Made by a program: the position numbers and the translations under genes
Shown here: in pieces, positions 12,151-21,382 of the stretch
Numbering within the stretch: position 1 is the stretch's first letter
Layout of the letters: each line of letters begins with the position of its first letter
Assembly (NCBI RefSeq): GCF_964355755.1
Contig: NC_092671.1
Coordinates: forward strand, 9,373,001-9,437,000
Source of the DNA: Antedon mediterranea
Taxonomy: Eukaryota > Echinodermata > Crinoidea > Comatulida > Antedonidae
DNA: 64,000 nucleotides
Reading direction: 5' to 3'
Notes under the pieces: model-generated
What the model was told of the DNA's origin: nothing
Database searches by the model: none
Seen by the model: the letters and a program-made list of their open reading frames with translations, nothing else

Positions 12151-13521
12151 CTACCAAGAGCATTTTTTATCCGTTTTCTTTTGATCATTCCATATACGTC
12201 GCATTTCACCGGGTGGAACCATATGCGTGGTCAATATTCTTTTGTAACGACAAAATGAATATTGTGTGCGCCAATTATGAAACTCTGCATGGCGTTTTGG
12301 TTTAATGCCGATTTTATCCCACACGGTCGCACAGAACACATCCTCTAAATATAGAAACGGAGTATCCACCGAGGCTATAAAGGTTTTACGTACAACATCT
12401 GAAGACATTACATACCCCGTACCCGAGAGGAACGGAGGATATTTACCTCCTGGATATGTCTCCTTCGGCATGTACCACTTACTTTTAGGGTCCCGTATGG
12501 GTGCACCGTTGATGAGAAAACCCATTGCGAGCCCTTTTCTAGTTTCAGGGTGCTTCATAAGGTAGTTAACTATATTTGGATACGACACGTACATATCATC
12601 ATCTGTTTTCATTACGTACTTTGCGCTTGGACAATACATTGAAGCCCATTTCATGCCCATCATTGTTTTAAGAGTTAAATTCTTATACGTATCCTGGAAA
12701 TCTTCCATAATCAAATCATTAAATTCTTTATTTTCTTCTTCGACAACTGACTGTAATTCCTTATCATTTGTTTTCGCTAAAAGAAAAATTGTTATTATTT
12801 TCTGTCCATTGATTTCCTCATAATTACTCCACGTTTCCCGGATTGCTTTACGCTGTTCAAAGTTTTTATGTATGGTACATATCAAAACAGCCAAGAAAAT
12901 ATCTTTACGAGATCCATCCTCGTTATTACATGCCTCGGGATGATTCAAAACCAGATTAAAATTATGTGGAAAAATGTGATGACCTTGAATAACAGCAAGT
13001 AACTCTGGGTCAATTTTGAAAACCGAATTTGGTTTCTTTTCAACGGCGGCGGGTTCTGGCTTAACATCCAATTTAATATCCTGCTCAACAGGCTTGACTA
13101 CTTCCTTTGGTATTTCTACTATTACTGGTGGTATGATTTTGTTCTCTTCAGTTTTTAAATCAACTTTATTGTCTATTTCTATAATGTTCTGCTTTTGTTG
13201 TTCAATGATAGCTTGATTTACATGATTTAGATTATAAATCGGACCAGGATTAACAGCTTTATCTTCAGGTTTTAAGTTGTAAATAATACCTGCATCAACA
13301 CCAGTATATTTTTTTTCTGTCTCGTTTTGTTTATGATTGACTAGTTTAGTACCCTGTTGAGCATGGTTTTGACGTAGTATGTCTGCTCCATGCAAACTGT
13401 GCACATTCTTTTCAGACTTCCAGAACGCATTTGAGCCACTAGCATAGGCATAGAGGAGAACATTGATAATTGTGACAACAGACAGAAGTAAGAGGTTTCT
13501 TATGGTACGTTTCATTTTCAA
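12151..13521 (-). CDS. GT31 family beta-1,3-glycosyltransferase-like protein, long stem
   Basis: This is a single coding exon of 456 residues starting MKMKRTIRNLLLLSVV. A short basic tail and one hydrophobic anchor (residues about 9-28) give type II Golgi topology. A stem of about 140 residues rich in Lys, Glu, Val and Pro follows, then the GT31 catalytic domain: AIRETWSN, KTDDDMYVSY (acidic metal site), GTGYVMSSD and FLYLEDVFCATVW. The C-terminal half matches the gene at 5502-6530 closely (TLKTMMGMKWASMYCPSAKY against TLKTIMGMKWASMFCPSAKY), so the two are tandem paralogues. The stem is about 100 residues longer than in the paralogue. An acceptor-like tctgag precedes the ATG, so a non-coding first exon is likely. 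Confidence 0.9.
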   Translation of the reverse strand: MKMKRTIRNLLLLSVVTIINVLLYAYASGSNAFWKSEKNVHSLHGADILRQNHAQQGTKLVNHKQNETEKKYTGVDAGIIYNLKPEDKAVNPGPIYNLNHVNQAIIEQQKQNIIEIDNKVDLKTEENKIIPPVIVEIPKEVVKPVEQDIKLDVKPEPAAVEKKPNSVFKIDPELLAVIQGHHIFPHNFNLVLNHPEACNNEDGSRKDIFLAVLICTIHKNFEQRKAIRETWSNYEEINGQKIITIFLLAKTNDKELQSVVEEENKEFNDLIMEDFQDTYKNLTLKTMMGMKWASMYCPSAKYVMKTDDDMYVSYPNIVNYLMKHPETRKGLAMGFLINGAPIRDPKSKWYMPKETYPGGKYPPFLSGTGYVMSSDVVRKTFIASVDTPFLYLEDVFCATVWDKIGIKPKRHAEFHNWRTQYSFCRYKRILTTHMVPPGEMRRIWNDQKKTDKKCSW

Positions 13522-13529
13522 TCTCAGAC

Positions 13530-14440
13530 AATTTGCTACTTTGGTTGTAATTAGGTCTTACTCACATATCTGGATTTCATTCAAACAGGTGGCTTACACT
13601 TTTACTGCTTACAATTCCAATAATAATTATTTCCAAATAAAGTTAATGTGTGTTGGTTAGTCTGTGAAAAGATGACAAGAAAAAACAAGACTTAAAAAAG
13701 GGGGAAACGCCACAATAACTATAAACAAAGTAACTCTAATACTGTAACACTGACAGCAATGTTAAATGTGCATACAGTAGGCATGCAAAAAGAAAAGTAT
13801 TTAACATTTTATTACGTGCAATGAAATTGTGAAAATCTTTTTAAATAAACGTGCAGTTAAACAAAACCATGGTAACAGCCAACAGTTCACTGTAAGGTAT
13901 GCACACTTGGATAACCTTATTACAAAACATAAAATGTTCTTCAAAATTCAGTTATAAAAGCAAAAAATAAAACAAAAGAAAAAAATTCAGTAGAATATAC
14001 AATGGATGCAGTACTGTAACAAGTAAAGAATACACACTGCAGCCTAGGTTTAGCAAATAAATGACTTTATTATATTAATATTTCTGTACAGTATTTTACG
14101 CAAGGACATAGACATATTGATTTAAAATGTTAATAAATGTGTCACTTAAATGCAGAGAGCCCTTTCACTCAAGCACTAAATGTTAATAAAAGGGAAGATG
14201 TTATTTCCATCTTTCTTCCATCCTAGTTTGTGTATATGGGTAACTAATCATTTAAATCTTAATATAATATATTGGTAATTGGACAGCACACACACATCAA
14301 ACATTATAACAATCATGACTTGAAAATAAGTAAGATTAATTCAATTACCATTCAATAAAACTGATGATAAAGTAAATAAATAATGGGTACAGAGTGTGTA
14401 TATGATATGGTCCACCCAGTATATTATTTATTATTTACTT
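13530..14440. other. Probable 5' intron of the second GT31 gene
   Basis: No coding exon is seen. On the minus strand a donor-like GTAAGAATG follows AAATGAAG near 14777-14784. It could be the end of a non-coding first exon that splices to the acceptor just before the GT31 start codon at 13521. This is inference. Confidence 0.35.
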
Positions 14441-14700
14441 GGTTGGTCCTAGACCTAGTGTTAGGTCTAGCAGCCTTGCTTGGTAGTAGTAGGGTAGGTA
14501 TGGACAGAAATAGGCCTAGAGTGTAGTAGCAGGAAGGCTACTAGCCTAGCCTAGGTTGGCCTACTGTGAAGTAGGTAGTAGTAGAGGAGGCTAGACTAGC
14601 TACCACCGGCGCCAGGTGGTAGGCCTGGCCCTGGCTAGTAGAGAGTAGCCTATAGAGGCCTAGCCTACTACTAGCTAGTTGTGTGGTCAGAGCCTAGAGT
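14441..14700. repeat. TAGGCCTA/CTAG-rich island
   Basis: A GC-richer patch of about 260 bases is crowded with AGGCCTAG, CCTAGCC, CTAGCC and TAGTAG units, surrounded by AT-rich DNA. It lies between the minus-strand GT31 gene and PFDN5. Similar patches occur at 20790, 32200, 56030 and 56690. Confidence 0.7.
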
Positions 14701-15191
14701 ATAAGTTAATGTAACAACATAATATCGATCCTTATAAAATATTGAGTTATTTAAAAATAACTAACAATCTCATCTTCATTCTTACCTTCATTTAGGCTAA
14801 TTATTATGGCGTTTAACCTTGTTATGCACTAAAGAAACAGACCCGAATATTTTTTTTATGGTGAAAACGGTGATGACATGGATGGAATTGACATGGAACT
14901 AACATTGATGATTGTGTGAGGGAGACGTTTAATATGGTTCCCGAGTCAAAACTTTCAGATAGAGTGTGGAGGATAATACAATATTTAATAATATAATAGG
15001 AAGCAACAGGACGGAAATATTAAAAGGTTATTTTAAAAAAAATAGAAAATACATATTTTTTATATTATTGCTAGGCTAGGCCTAAGAAATCATTTTCTTA
15101 GGAGTGTTTGTGTTTTTAAACCTGTTGGTGGCGTCCCATACAACAGCCAGAGTTATAGTACGTGTAGAGGGCGCTTTTCGTTTTCATCAAA

Positions 15192-18100
15192 ATGGCAGAA
15201 AAGAGGCAACAAATCGATCTTATGCAACTCCCTTTACCTCATTTAAACCAACTAAAAGAAACATTAGAACAGGTGAGTCCATTTAGAGATATATAAACCT
15301 TAATTCAAGTTCAAAACGGTTAAAAATATTTGACTACAAATATATAATCAATGTTCTAACGTGTAGCCTACTACTAGCTACCCGGCGGTCCGGTGGGACC
15401 CACACATGTTATGATGAAGCTGCACCAGGCGGCGCCGGTGGAGGTTCCATCCAGCAGTGAGAGTGAAAGAGCCTACAACCAAACAATAAATCATACTTGG
15501 AAACAGCTTGCTTAACATGCATGCATGAATTGAAATAAATAATCTAATATTTTCAATGAATTTTTAATTACGGATGATAATGATATAATTGCATATGAAC
15601 AATTGTCAATTTCTTTTTATTTTTTACTTTACTACTGTTGTAAAACGGCCGAGAATATAACCAAACTAGCAGAAATTAGTGCAGCTTACCTGTGTTTCTG
15701 GGCTGGCCTCTTTGGAGTTCATTGCCCAGCAATTGCCAATGGTAAATACTACAGTATGCTATGGTATCTTGATATCGAACACGGTAAACACTCAGTATAC
15801 TTCCGATGCGCGGTGTCTATTATCCGTGTGTAAGCTATATCGTCAAAACCTCAAGAGAGCGATGGTCTCCTCAGGACGACACACATGTACCTGCATGAAA
15901 GTTTGTTAAAGGGTACCGGTTTTCTTATTGCGGTTACACACTTCACAGTTGGCTACATACCTTTCGATATCCCTGGACATACCATACAAAAAGAACTTTT
16001 CCTTAAGACGAAAACGGGTTCGGCCGATGCCTTGGTGTCCAGCCGAAGGGAGGTGTAGTGTAGTGTGGTGTAGTCGCAGGGCGACTAGCTGCAAATCCCT
16101 TAGCAGTACCAAAAGGCGCTCGCCAGACGTTTCGTGTTTCAGGAACAGAATGCCGTCGTCGGACAAATGAAGACGGTCTCGATTCAACCAAAAGAACTTC
16201 GTGCTCGGGCTGAAAAGGAACAGCTCAGTAGTTGAGGGGTCGTCTTTGCGCTCCAACCACCGCAGGATAGGCTGGAGATCAGCATCCTTGCATTGTTGGT
16301 CCTGGAGTTCGCTGACAGAGTACCCCCAACATCGGGCTGTCGGTGTCTCCGGCTGAATCGATGTGACCATATCTCCATCCTGTAAAATACAAATATTAGT
16401 TAATCCATTGGGGGCCCGGGTTACTTCCAAGGTCGCTCGACCACCCGGGTCCCACACAAAGCCCTCACTACCCACTCGCCTGTTGAATCTGGGAGATGGG
16501 TACGACGACATTTTGCATGCATCCTACGGCAGTAGGTGCAACCCCCACAGGGCAAGTCGTCCGGAGTGATGGCGCCGCGCTCACATCCCCCAAGACGGGA
16601 AAGTGCGTCTGCATTGGTGTGTAAACTACCCCGCCGATGCTCGACTACCATGGTATACTGGCTGAGCTCCTCCATCCAACGAGCTAGTTGTCCTTGGGCA
16701 CCCTTGAAGTTAAGGAGCCAAGTTAGACTGCTGTGGTCGGTTCTTTCCCGGAAAGGCTGGCCCAGCAGGTAGTGGCGGAAATGCCTGGTCATATACACAA
16801 TGGCCAGCAACTCCTTACGGGTTGTGCAGTAGTTGCGTTGTTCGGCGGTGAGCCGGATGCTAGCGTAGGCGATTACTCGTTCCTTACCCTCTTGCATCTG
16901 CAACAATTCACCGCCGAGGGCGTGGTCTGATGCGTCCACATCTAGTATGAATTCATCCCGGATGTTTGGTAACATCAAGACAGGAGGTTGAACCAATGCG
17001 TTCTTGAGAGATTCAAAAGCGATTCGCTGGTCCTCTCCCCACACAAATTGAACTCCCTTCTCAGTCAGACGGGACAGCTACAGTAGGTTGGCAAAGGAAT
17101 TGATGAATTCTCGGTGGTAGTTAGCCAGACCAAGAAACTGTTGCACTTCTCGCAGGTTGGTTGGCGTAGGCCAGTTCTGGATGGCTTCTACATCCGTGTC
17201 GGAAACGGTCAGAGAATTGTCGCCGACGACACGTCCAAGAAATTCTACTTTTCTCTGAAAAAAAACACACTTTTTGGGTTTTAGTTTAAGGTTAACATTC
17301 CTAAATCTTCCCAGGACAGTGGTTAAGTTATTCAGGTGATCTTCAAAGGTTTTTCCCAGCACGACGATATCGTCTAGAAATGCTAGTACGACGTCCCATA
17401 CCAAACCTCGTAGCACTAACCCCATGGCACGGGAAAACGTAGCCGGGCAGTTTGAAAGACCAAATGGCATTTTGACGAATTCATACAAACCATGCTTGGT
17501 AATGAACGCAGTTTTTTTCTGGTCCTCCTCCTTCATTGGGATCTGCCAGTATCCCCAGAGGGCGTCAAGCTTGGAGAACCAGATGTTTCCAGATAACGTA
17601 TCGATGCAGTCCCTTACTAACCGCGCAGGTTCGAACCCTGCTCGCAGCGCCAATGTTGTAAAACGGCCGAGAATATAACCAAACTAGCAGAAAGTAGTGC
17701 AGCTTACCAGTCGTTCTGAGCTGGCCTCTTTGGAGTTCATTGCCCAGCAATTGCCAATGGTAAATACTACAGTATGCTATGGTATCTTGATATCGAACAC
17801 GGTAAACACTCAGTATACTTCCGATGTGCGGTGTCTATTATCCGTGTGTAAGCTATATCGTCAAAACCTCAAGAGAGCGATGGTCTCCTCAGGACGACAC
17901 ACATGACCTCTGGTCACTCGGTGGACTGGACCATTTTATGGAGGGTATTTCACTACACTACTAGTACTGTATTACTAAATTTACTGTAAATAAATAATAT
18001 TAATTATTAAAGTTTTATAATAATAATATTATCATACATGATTTGATTATGATATGATTATGAGGAGTGTTTAATAAAAACTGACTAACTGCCACATTAT

Positions 18101-19325
18101 CAATAAAAATAACTCAATTTTATTGAAAATAAAGATAATTAAAACATTGTGGATGAGTGAAGAGAAATGTAATGTGTTTCTTAATCTTTTAGGAAGTTGA
18201 CGTTTTACAAACTTCATTGCAACAATTGAAATTAGCACAAGGAAAGTTCTTAGATTCACTTGAAAGTCTTAACAAATTCAAACCAGATAATGAAGGTAAT
18301 TTTTAAATACATATTTGTTTTCAATCTATATTTAGATTAGACCCAATGATGCCTTTAATTATTATGAAAACATTATTTCCCAATATAATCTTGGTTCCAA
18401 TACTTTAATACCTTTTTTTTTTGCAGGAAAAGATATTCTTGTTCCTCTGACAGCTTCAGTATCCTTTTAAAACATGAATACATAGTCTCTTAATACTTTA
18501 TACTGTATTAACATACAAACATTTAACAGATCTCTTACCTACTTAAAATTTATGTTATGTTTAAGCATACACAAATTACATTATACATTTTTATTAATGT
18601 TTTCCTTTTAAATACAAATCAGCTTTATGTTCCAGGGAAACTGAGCGATGTTAAAACTGTTATGATTGATATAGGCACTGGTTATTATGTAGAGAAGGTA
18701 CGCTGCATGCATAGCATTTAGTACTGTATGTCATTGCATCCATGAAAAACATCGGTTTGAGAGAGTATATAATATATCATTTAGACCATGTGACAAATGT
18801 TAGGCGAGGAGACTCGCATATTTTTATAATCCATAAGTAATATTGCACAGTAACATAACTTTCACAAATTAAACCCTTTTTTTTTACACAGTCTGTAGAT
18901 CAAGCTAAAGAATATTTTAAACGTAAAGTTGATTTCATGACCAAAAACATGGAGAAAGTACAGCCAGGCATGGCAGAAAAATTCAAACTAAAGCAAGGTA
19001 ATATTCTGTCCTTTAAATATGGTAGTGATATGCCCAAATTTAGTAGTGATTTTACATCATCATGTCCATATATGGGTACATCAAATTTTTTGTCACATAA
19101 AGTTTGATATTGTAAACAGAGCTTAATAACAGTATACAGTAACAGTATTAAAAATAACAAAGCTTTTTCAACATATTGAGTGTTGTGAAATGAATAAATG
19201 CTCTGTACTGTCTATTTATATTTTATTCCTTATTTATTTTAGCTGTGATGGAGGTTATGAACATCAAGTATCAGGCACAGTTAGCCCAAATGCAGCAGCA
19301 ACAAAGCCAAGTCGTCAAGTCATAA
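15192..19325 (+). CDS. PFDN5: Prefoldin subunit 5
   Basis: Six coding exons (15192-15272, 18193-18295, 18427-18458, 18623-18697, 18892-18997, 19243-19325) splice at GT-AG sites into 159 residues. The frame closes exactly, and the human protein is 154. The product starts [20 protein letters not shown] and keeps the family core [18 protein letters not shown] and [11 protein letters not shown], flanked by two helical coiled-coil arms. Prefoldin alpha subunit 5 is one of six subunits of the cytosolic jellyfish-shaped chaperone that passes unfolded actin and tubulin to CCT. The tail ends in a Gln-rich stretch ([10 protein letters not shown]). Intron 1 (2.9 kb) holds a decayed Ty3/gypsy fragment and intron 5 holds a MITE fragment. 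A polyadenylation signal AATAAA lies at 19908. Confidence 0.93.
15636..15885 (-). repeat. LTR (3' LTR in element orientation)
   Basis: This is the left copy of the direct repeat. It starts TGTTG and ends ACACA, so it begins TGTGT and ends CAACA on the element's own strand (TG...CA ends). Most differences from its partner cluster near 15691-15702. Confidence 0.8.
15906..17620 (-). pseudogene. Broken Ty3/gypsy pol (RT, RNase H, integrase zinc finger)
   Basis: Read on the minus strand, the reverse transcriptase starts inside the palm ([20 protein letters not shown]) and has the catalytic FLDDIVV box and the FLGRVVGDN and [12 protein letters not shown] blocks. An in-frame stop at 17080-17078 interrupts the RT-RNase H joint. 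RNase H follows with [18 protein letters not shown] and [10 protein letters not shown] frameshift near 16500-16510 leads into a linker, then the integrase HHCC zinc finger ([12 protein letters not shown] and CEVCNRNKK). The sequence stops at 15906, where the integrase core should begin. With a stop, a frameshift and both ends missing, the gene is dead. Confidence 0.85.
17621..17652 (-). other. Primer-binding site: copy of a tRNA 3' half
   Basis: One base inside the right LTR, the plus strand reads as the 3' end of a tRNA. It has a perfect T arm (GCAGG, loop TTCGAAC, CCTGC), then acceptor strand TCGCAGC, discriminator G and CCA. On the element strand this is the expected TGG-starting primer-binding site. 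The match to a tRNA covers about 32 bases, longer than the usual 18. The T-arm sequence resembles serine tRNAs from memory. The broken pol frame reads straight through it. Confidence 0.75.
17654..17903 (-). repeat. LTR (5' LTR in element orientation)
   Basis: This is the right copy of the direct repeat, adjacent to the primer-binding site. That placement makes it the 5' LTR on the minus strand. It is about 97-98 percent identical to the left copy by eye, which suggests an insertion that is not ancient. Confidence 0.8.
19018..19126. mobile_element. MITE family A fragment
   Basis: The right end GTTTGATATTGTAAACAGAGCTTAA and the core (TGATATGCCCAAATTTAGTAG, then CCATATATGGGTACATCA) match other copies, but the left terminal repeat is missing. 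It lies in PFDN5 intron 5. Confidence 0.7.
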
Positions 19326-20590
19326 TTATACCACATGTACAAACACACCAGCACAGGTGTTTTCTTACTGTAAACCCCTTTTCATGGCCTTTATTTTTGC
19401 AGTGAAAAATCAAAATCAACACAGATAATTAATTAGATAATATCCTTTTAATCTAAAGTAAAAAAACATTTGGTTTAGAAAAATTGCAAATATTTTAGCC
19501 CCCAAAATATTGGGAAAACACGAAGCGTGTTGAACATAAAGGAATATCTCATTGTTGTATTACATTCAATGTTTGAGTTTCATTGACACTATGTTCACCA
19601 AGCATAATATTAATAGAATGTTTGGAGCACCAAAGAATTGATATAGATATTGAGAAACAGAAATGCAAACACAATCATTTCATATTAGTGATTGTGCATT
19701 GGTTTTACTTATGTGTGTGTATAATCTAACCACCAGATTATACTTTCGTGTAAAACGATTTAATATAGTATAATATTTTACGCACTATCATCATTTTCCT
19801 AGTGATTATGTGATACAAGCCAATTGCTTGTGTGTGTATGCAAGAGCAAGCCCAGCTGAAAATAATGAGACTATCTCGCTGTTATTTTCTGATTTCTACT
19901 CCTCCCAAATAAAGACAATTGTTATCATTGTAAACAATTTTTTGCCTACCATTGCTGCTTGGTACTGTATAAAGCCAACCTGAATAGATGGTAAATTAGT
20001 ACTGTACTTGACAAAAGGAGAAAAGCTACAGTTTCGCTAATAAGATTAACCACCAAGAATTGAATTTTTTTACAAATTTCAACATGATGATACAGTGCAT
20101 GTTTGTTTTGCATCAATCAATTTTATAGAGTATGATTTTTTTTTTTACAATTAGATGGTTGTAGTGCAGCTTCTAGACGATTCTTTCAAATAGCAATGTT
20201 CCGTTCCAGTTTATAATGATTTTAAAGCATGCTATGCTTCTCATTGCACTGGAATTATTTGATAATAAACTTTTATGTGATTCCATTAGTTTATCCTTGA
20301 TATTTTCTATATTTAAGCTACAATTTTTTATTTTATATGTATGAATTGTAGGGTTGCAATAAATCTCGACATTTTGGGAAAACATTTGTCAATGGTTATT
20401 GTGTTAAATTGTTCAAATGTAATAAAGCATTAAGTGCATATAGAGACTAATAATCCCAATATTAATATGTTCATGTAAAATTTATCTTTTGTCTGAATAA
20501 ATAATAATCAGCTTGTGAAATAAATCAGTCGCCACTTCAAGGCTTCCGTAGTTTTACCAAAGATTGTGTAGGCGGCGCTATACAATTTTT
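19326..20590. other. PFDN5 3' UTR and spacer
   Basis: AT-rich DNA follows the PFDN5 stop. AATAAA at 19908-19913 is the best polyadenylation signal; others occur near 20420 and 20497. No further exon is recognised. The ORF at 20173-20385 on the minus strand has no domain. Confidence 0.45.
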
Positions 20591-20960
20591 GGTTTTACGT
20601 CTGGATACGAAAGACTACTTGTATAATCAGTGGCAAATTTGAAAACATTGCAGATGACGGAAAAAGTGATCCTTTTGTTTTGAATATCACGGGTTTCTAT
20701 AAAGAATTAATAATTTGTGAGTATTTTGTAAAGTATTAATGTTTTTATACAACTAATAATTGGACGGTTTCAACTAACAAAAGCAGGTGTTCGTAGTCAA
20801 AGCTAGGCTAGGGCTAGGTAGGCTGGCCGGCTGGACAGGACGAGTGAGTGAGTTTATGATTCGCCGGGCGGGGCTGCTATCTATCCGTCCGTATATATGC
20901 CGGCTGGTTACTCGATCACGGCGCGGCGGCGTGGGTGTAGGCCTAGTCATTTACTATTCA
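20591..20960 (+). promoter_or_regulatory. Probable POC5 promoter and non-coding first exon
   Basis: A donor-like TTT|GTGAGTAT at 20717 could end a non-coding exon that splices to the acceptor just before the POC5 ATG at 21383. The stretch 20800-20945 is rich in GGCTAGG, GGCCGGC and GCGGCGG, a GC-rich patch in AT-rich DNA. No TATA box is obvious. Inferred from position and splice signals only. Confidence 0.4.
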
Positions 20961-21382
20961 TTTTAAGCTAGATTAAGTCTTTTATTTTATTATTAAAAAT
21001 GATTTGATATATATATAATGCCAGGGTATTTAATTAATTTTAAATATATAATTAATTAATAATAATTAATATTAATAATTTAGTTTTAATTAATAAATAT
21101 TGATATTTCATCATTTCCACAATCCACGGAGTACTCCATGTTTTCATCAACAAAACATTATTCAAAACAACTTACCATTGCCAGAATTATTGCCAATTTA
21201 ATCATGTTTGTAAAAGAAATCCAGTAGAGTTGGTCTTGTGATTAGGTTAGGTAGGAGGGGGTCTTACTCTTTAGAAATCCCAGATTATTAGTTCGGGATT
21301 GAAGAGTCAAATGTTATTTTAAACTGCTATTTTACAGCGAATAAGGAACTTTTCACTTTTTATGTTTTAGAAATTTTACAGG

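Larger units (their letters stand above)
15636..17903 (-). mobile_element. LTR-flanked, internally deleted Ty3/gypsy retrotransposon
   Basis: Two direct repeats of about 250 bases (15636-15885 and 17654-17903) begin TGTTGTAAAACGG and end GACGACACACA. They differ at only about six places that I can count. The 1.77 kb between them encodes, on the minus strand, part of a Ty3/gypsy polyprotein. On that strand the order is LTR, tRNA-primed binding site, reverse transcriptase (start missing), RNase H, integrase zinc finger, LTR. Gag, protease, the front of RT, the integrase core and a polypurine tract are not seen, so it cannot move by itself. No matching target-site duplication is visible (actac against tgacc). 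It sits in antisense in PFDN5 intron 1. Confidence 0.88.

Noticed and set aside
12305-12565. Plus-strand open frame opposite the GT31 gene
   Set aside because: It is the antisense shadow of a conserved catalytic domain.
15906-17653. Intact retrotransposon gene
   Set aside because: An in-frame stop, a frameshift and both ends of pol missing show it is a dead fragment.
15631-17908. 5-bp target duplication around the LTR element
   Set aside because: The flanks actac and tgacc do not match, so no duplication can be claimed.
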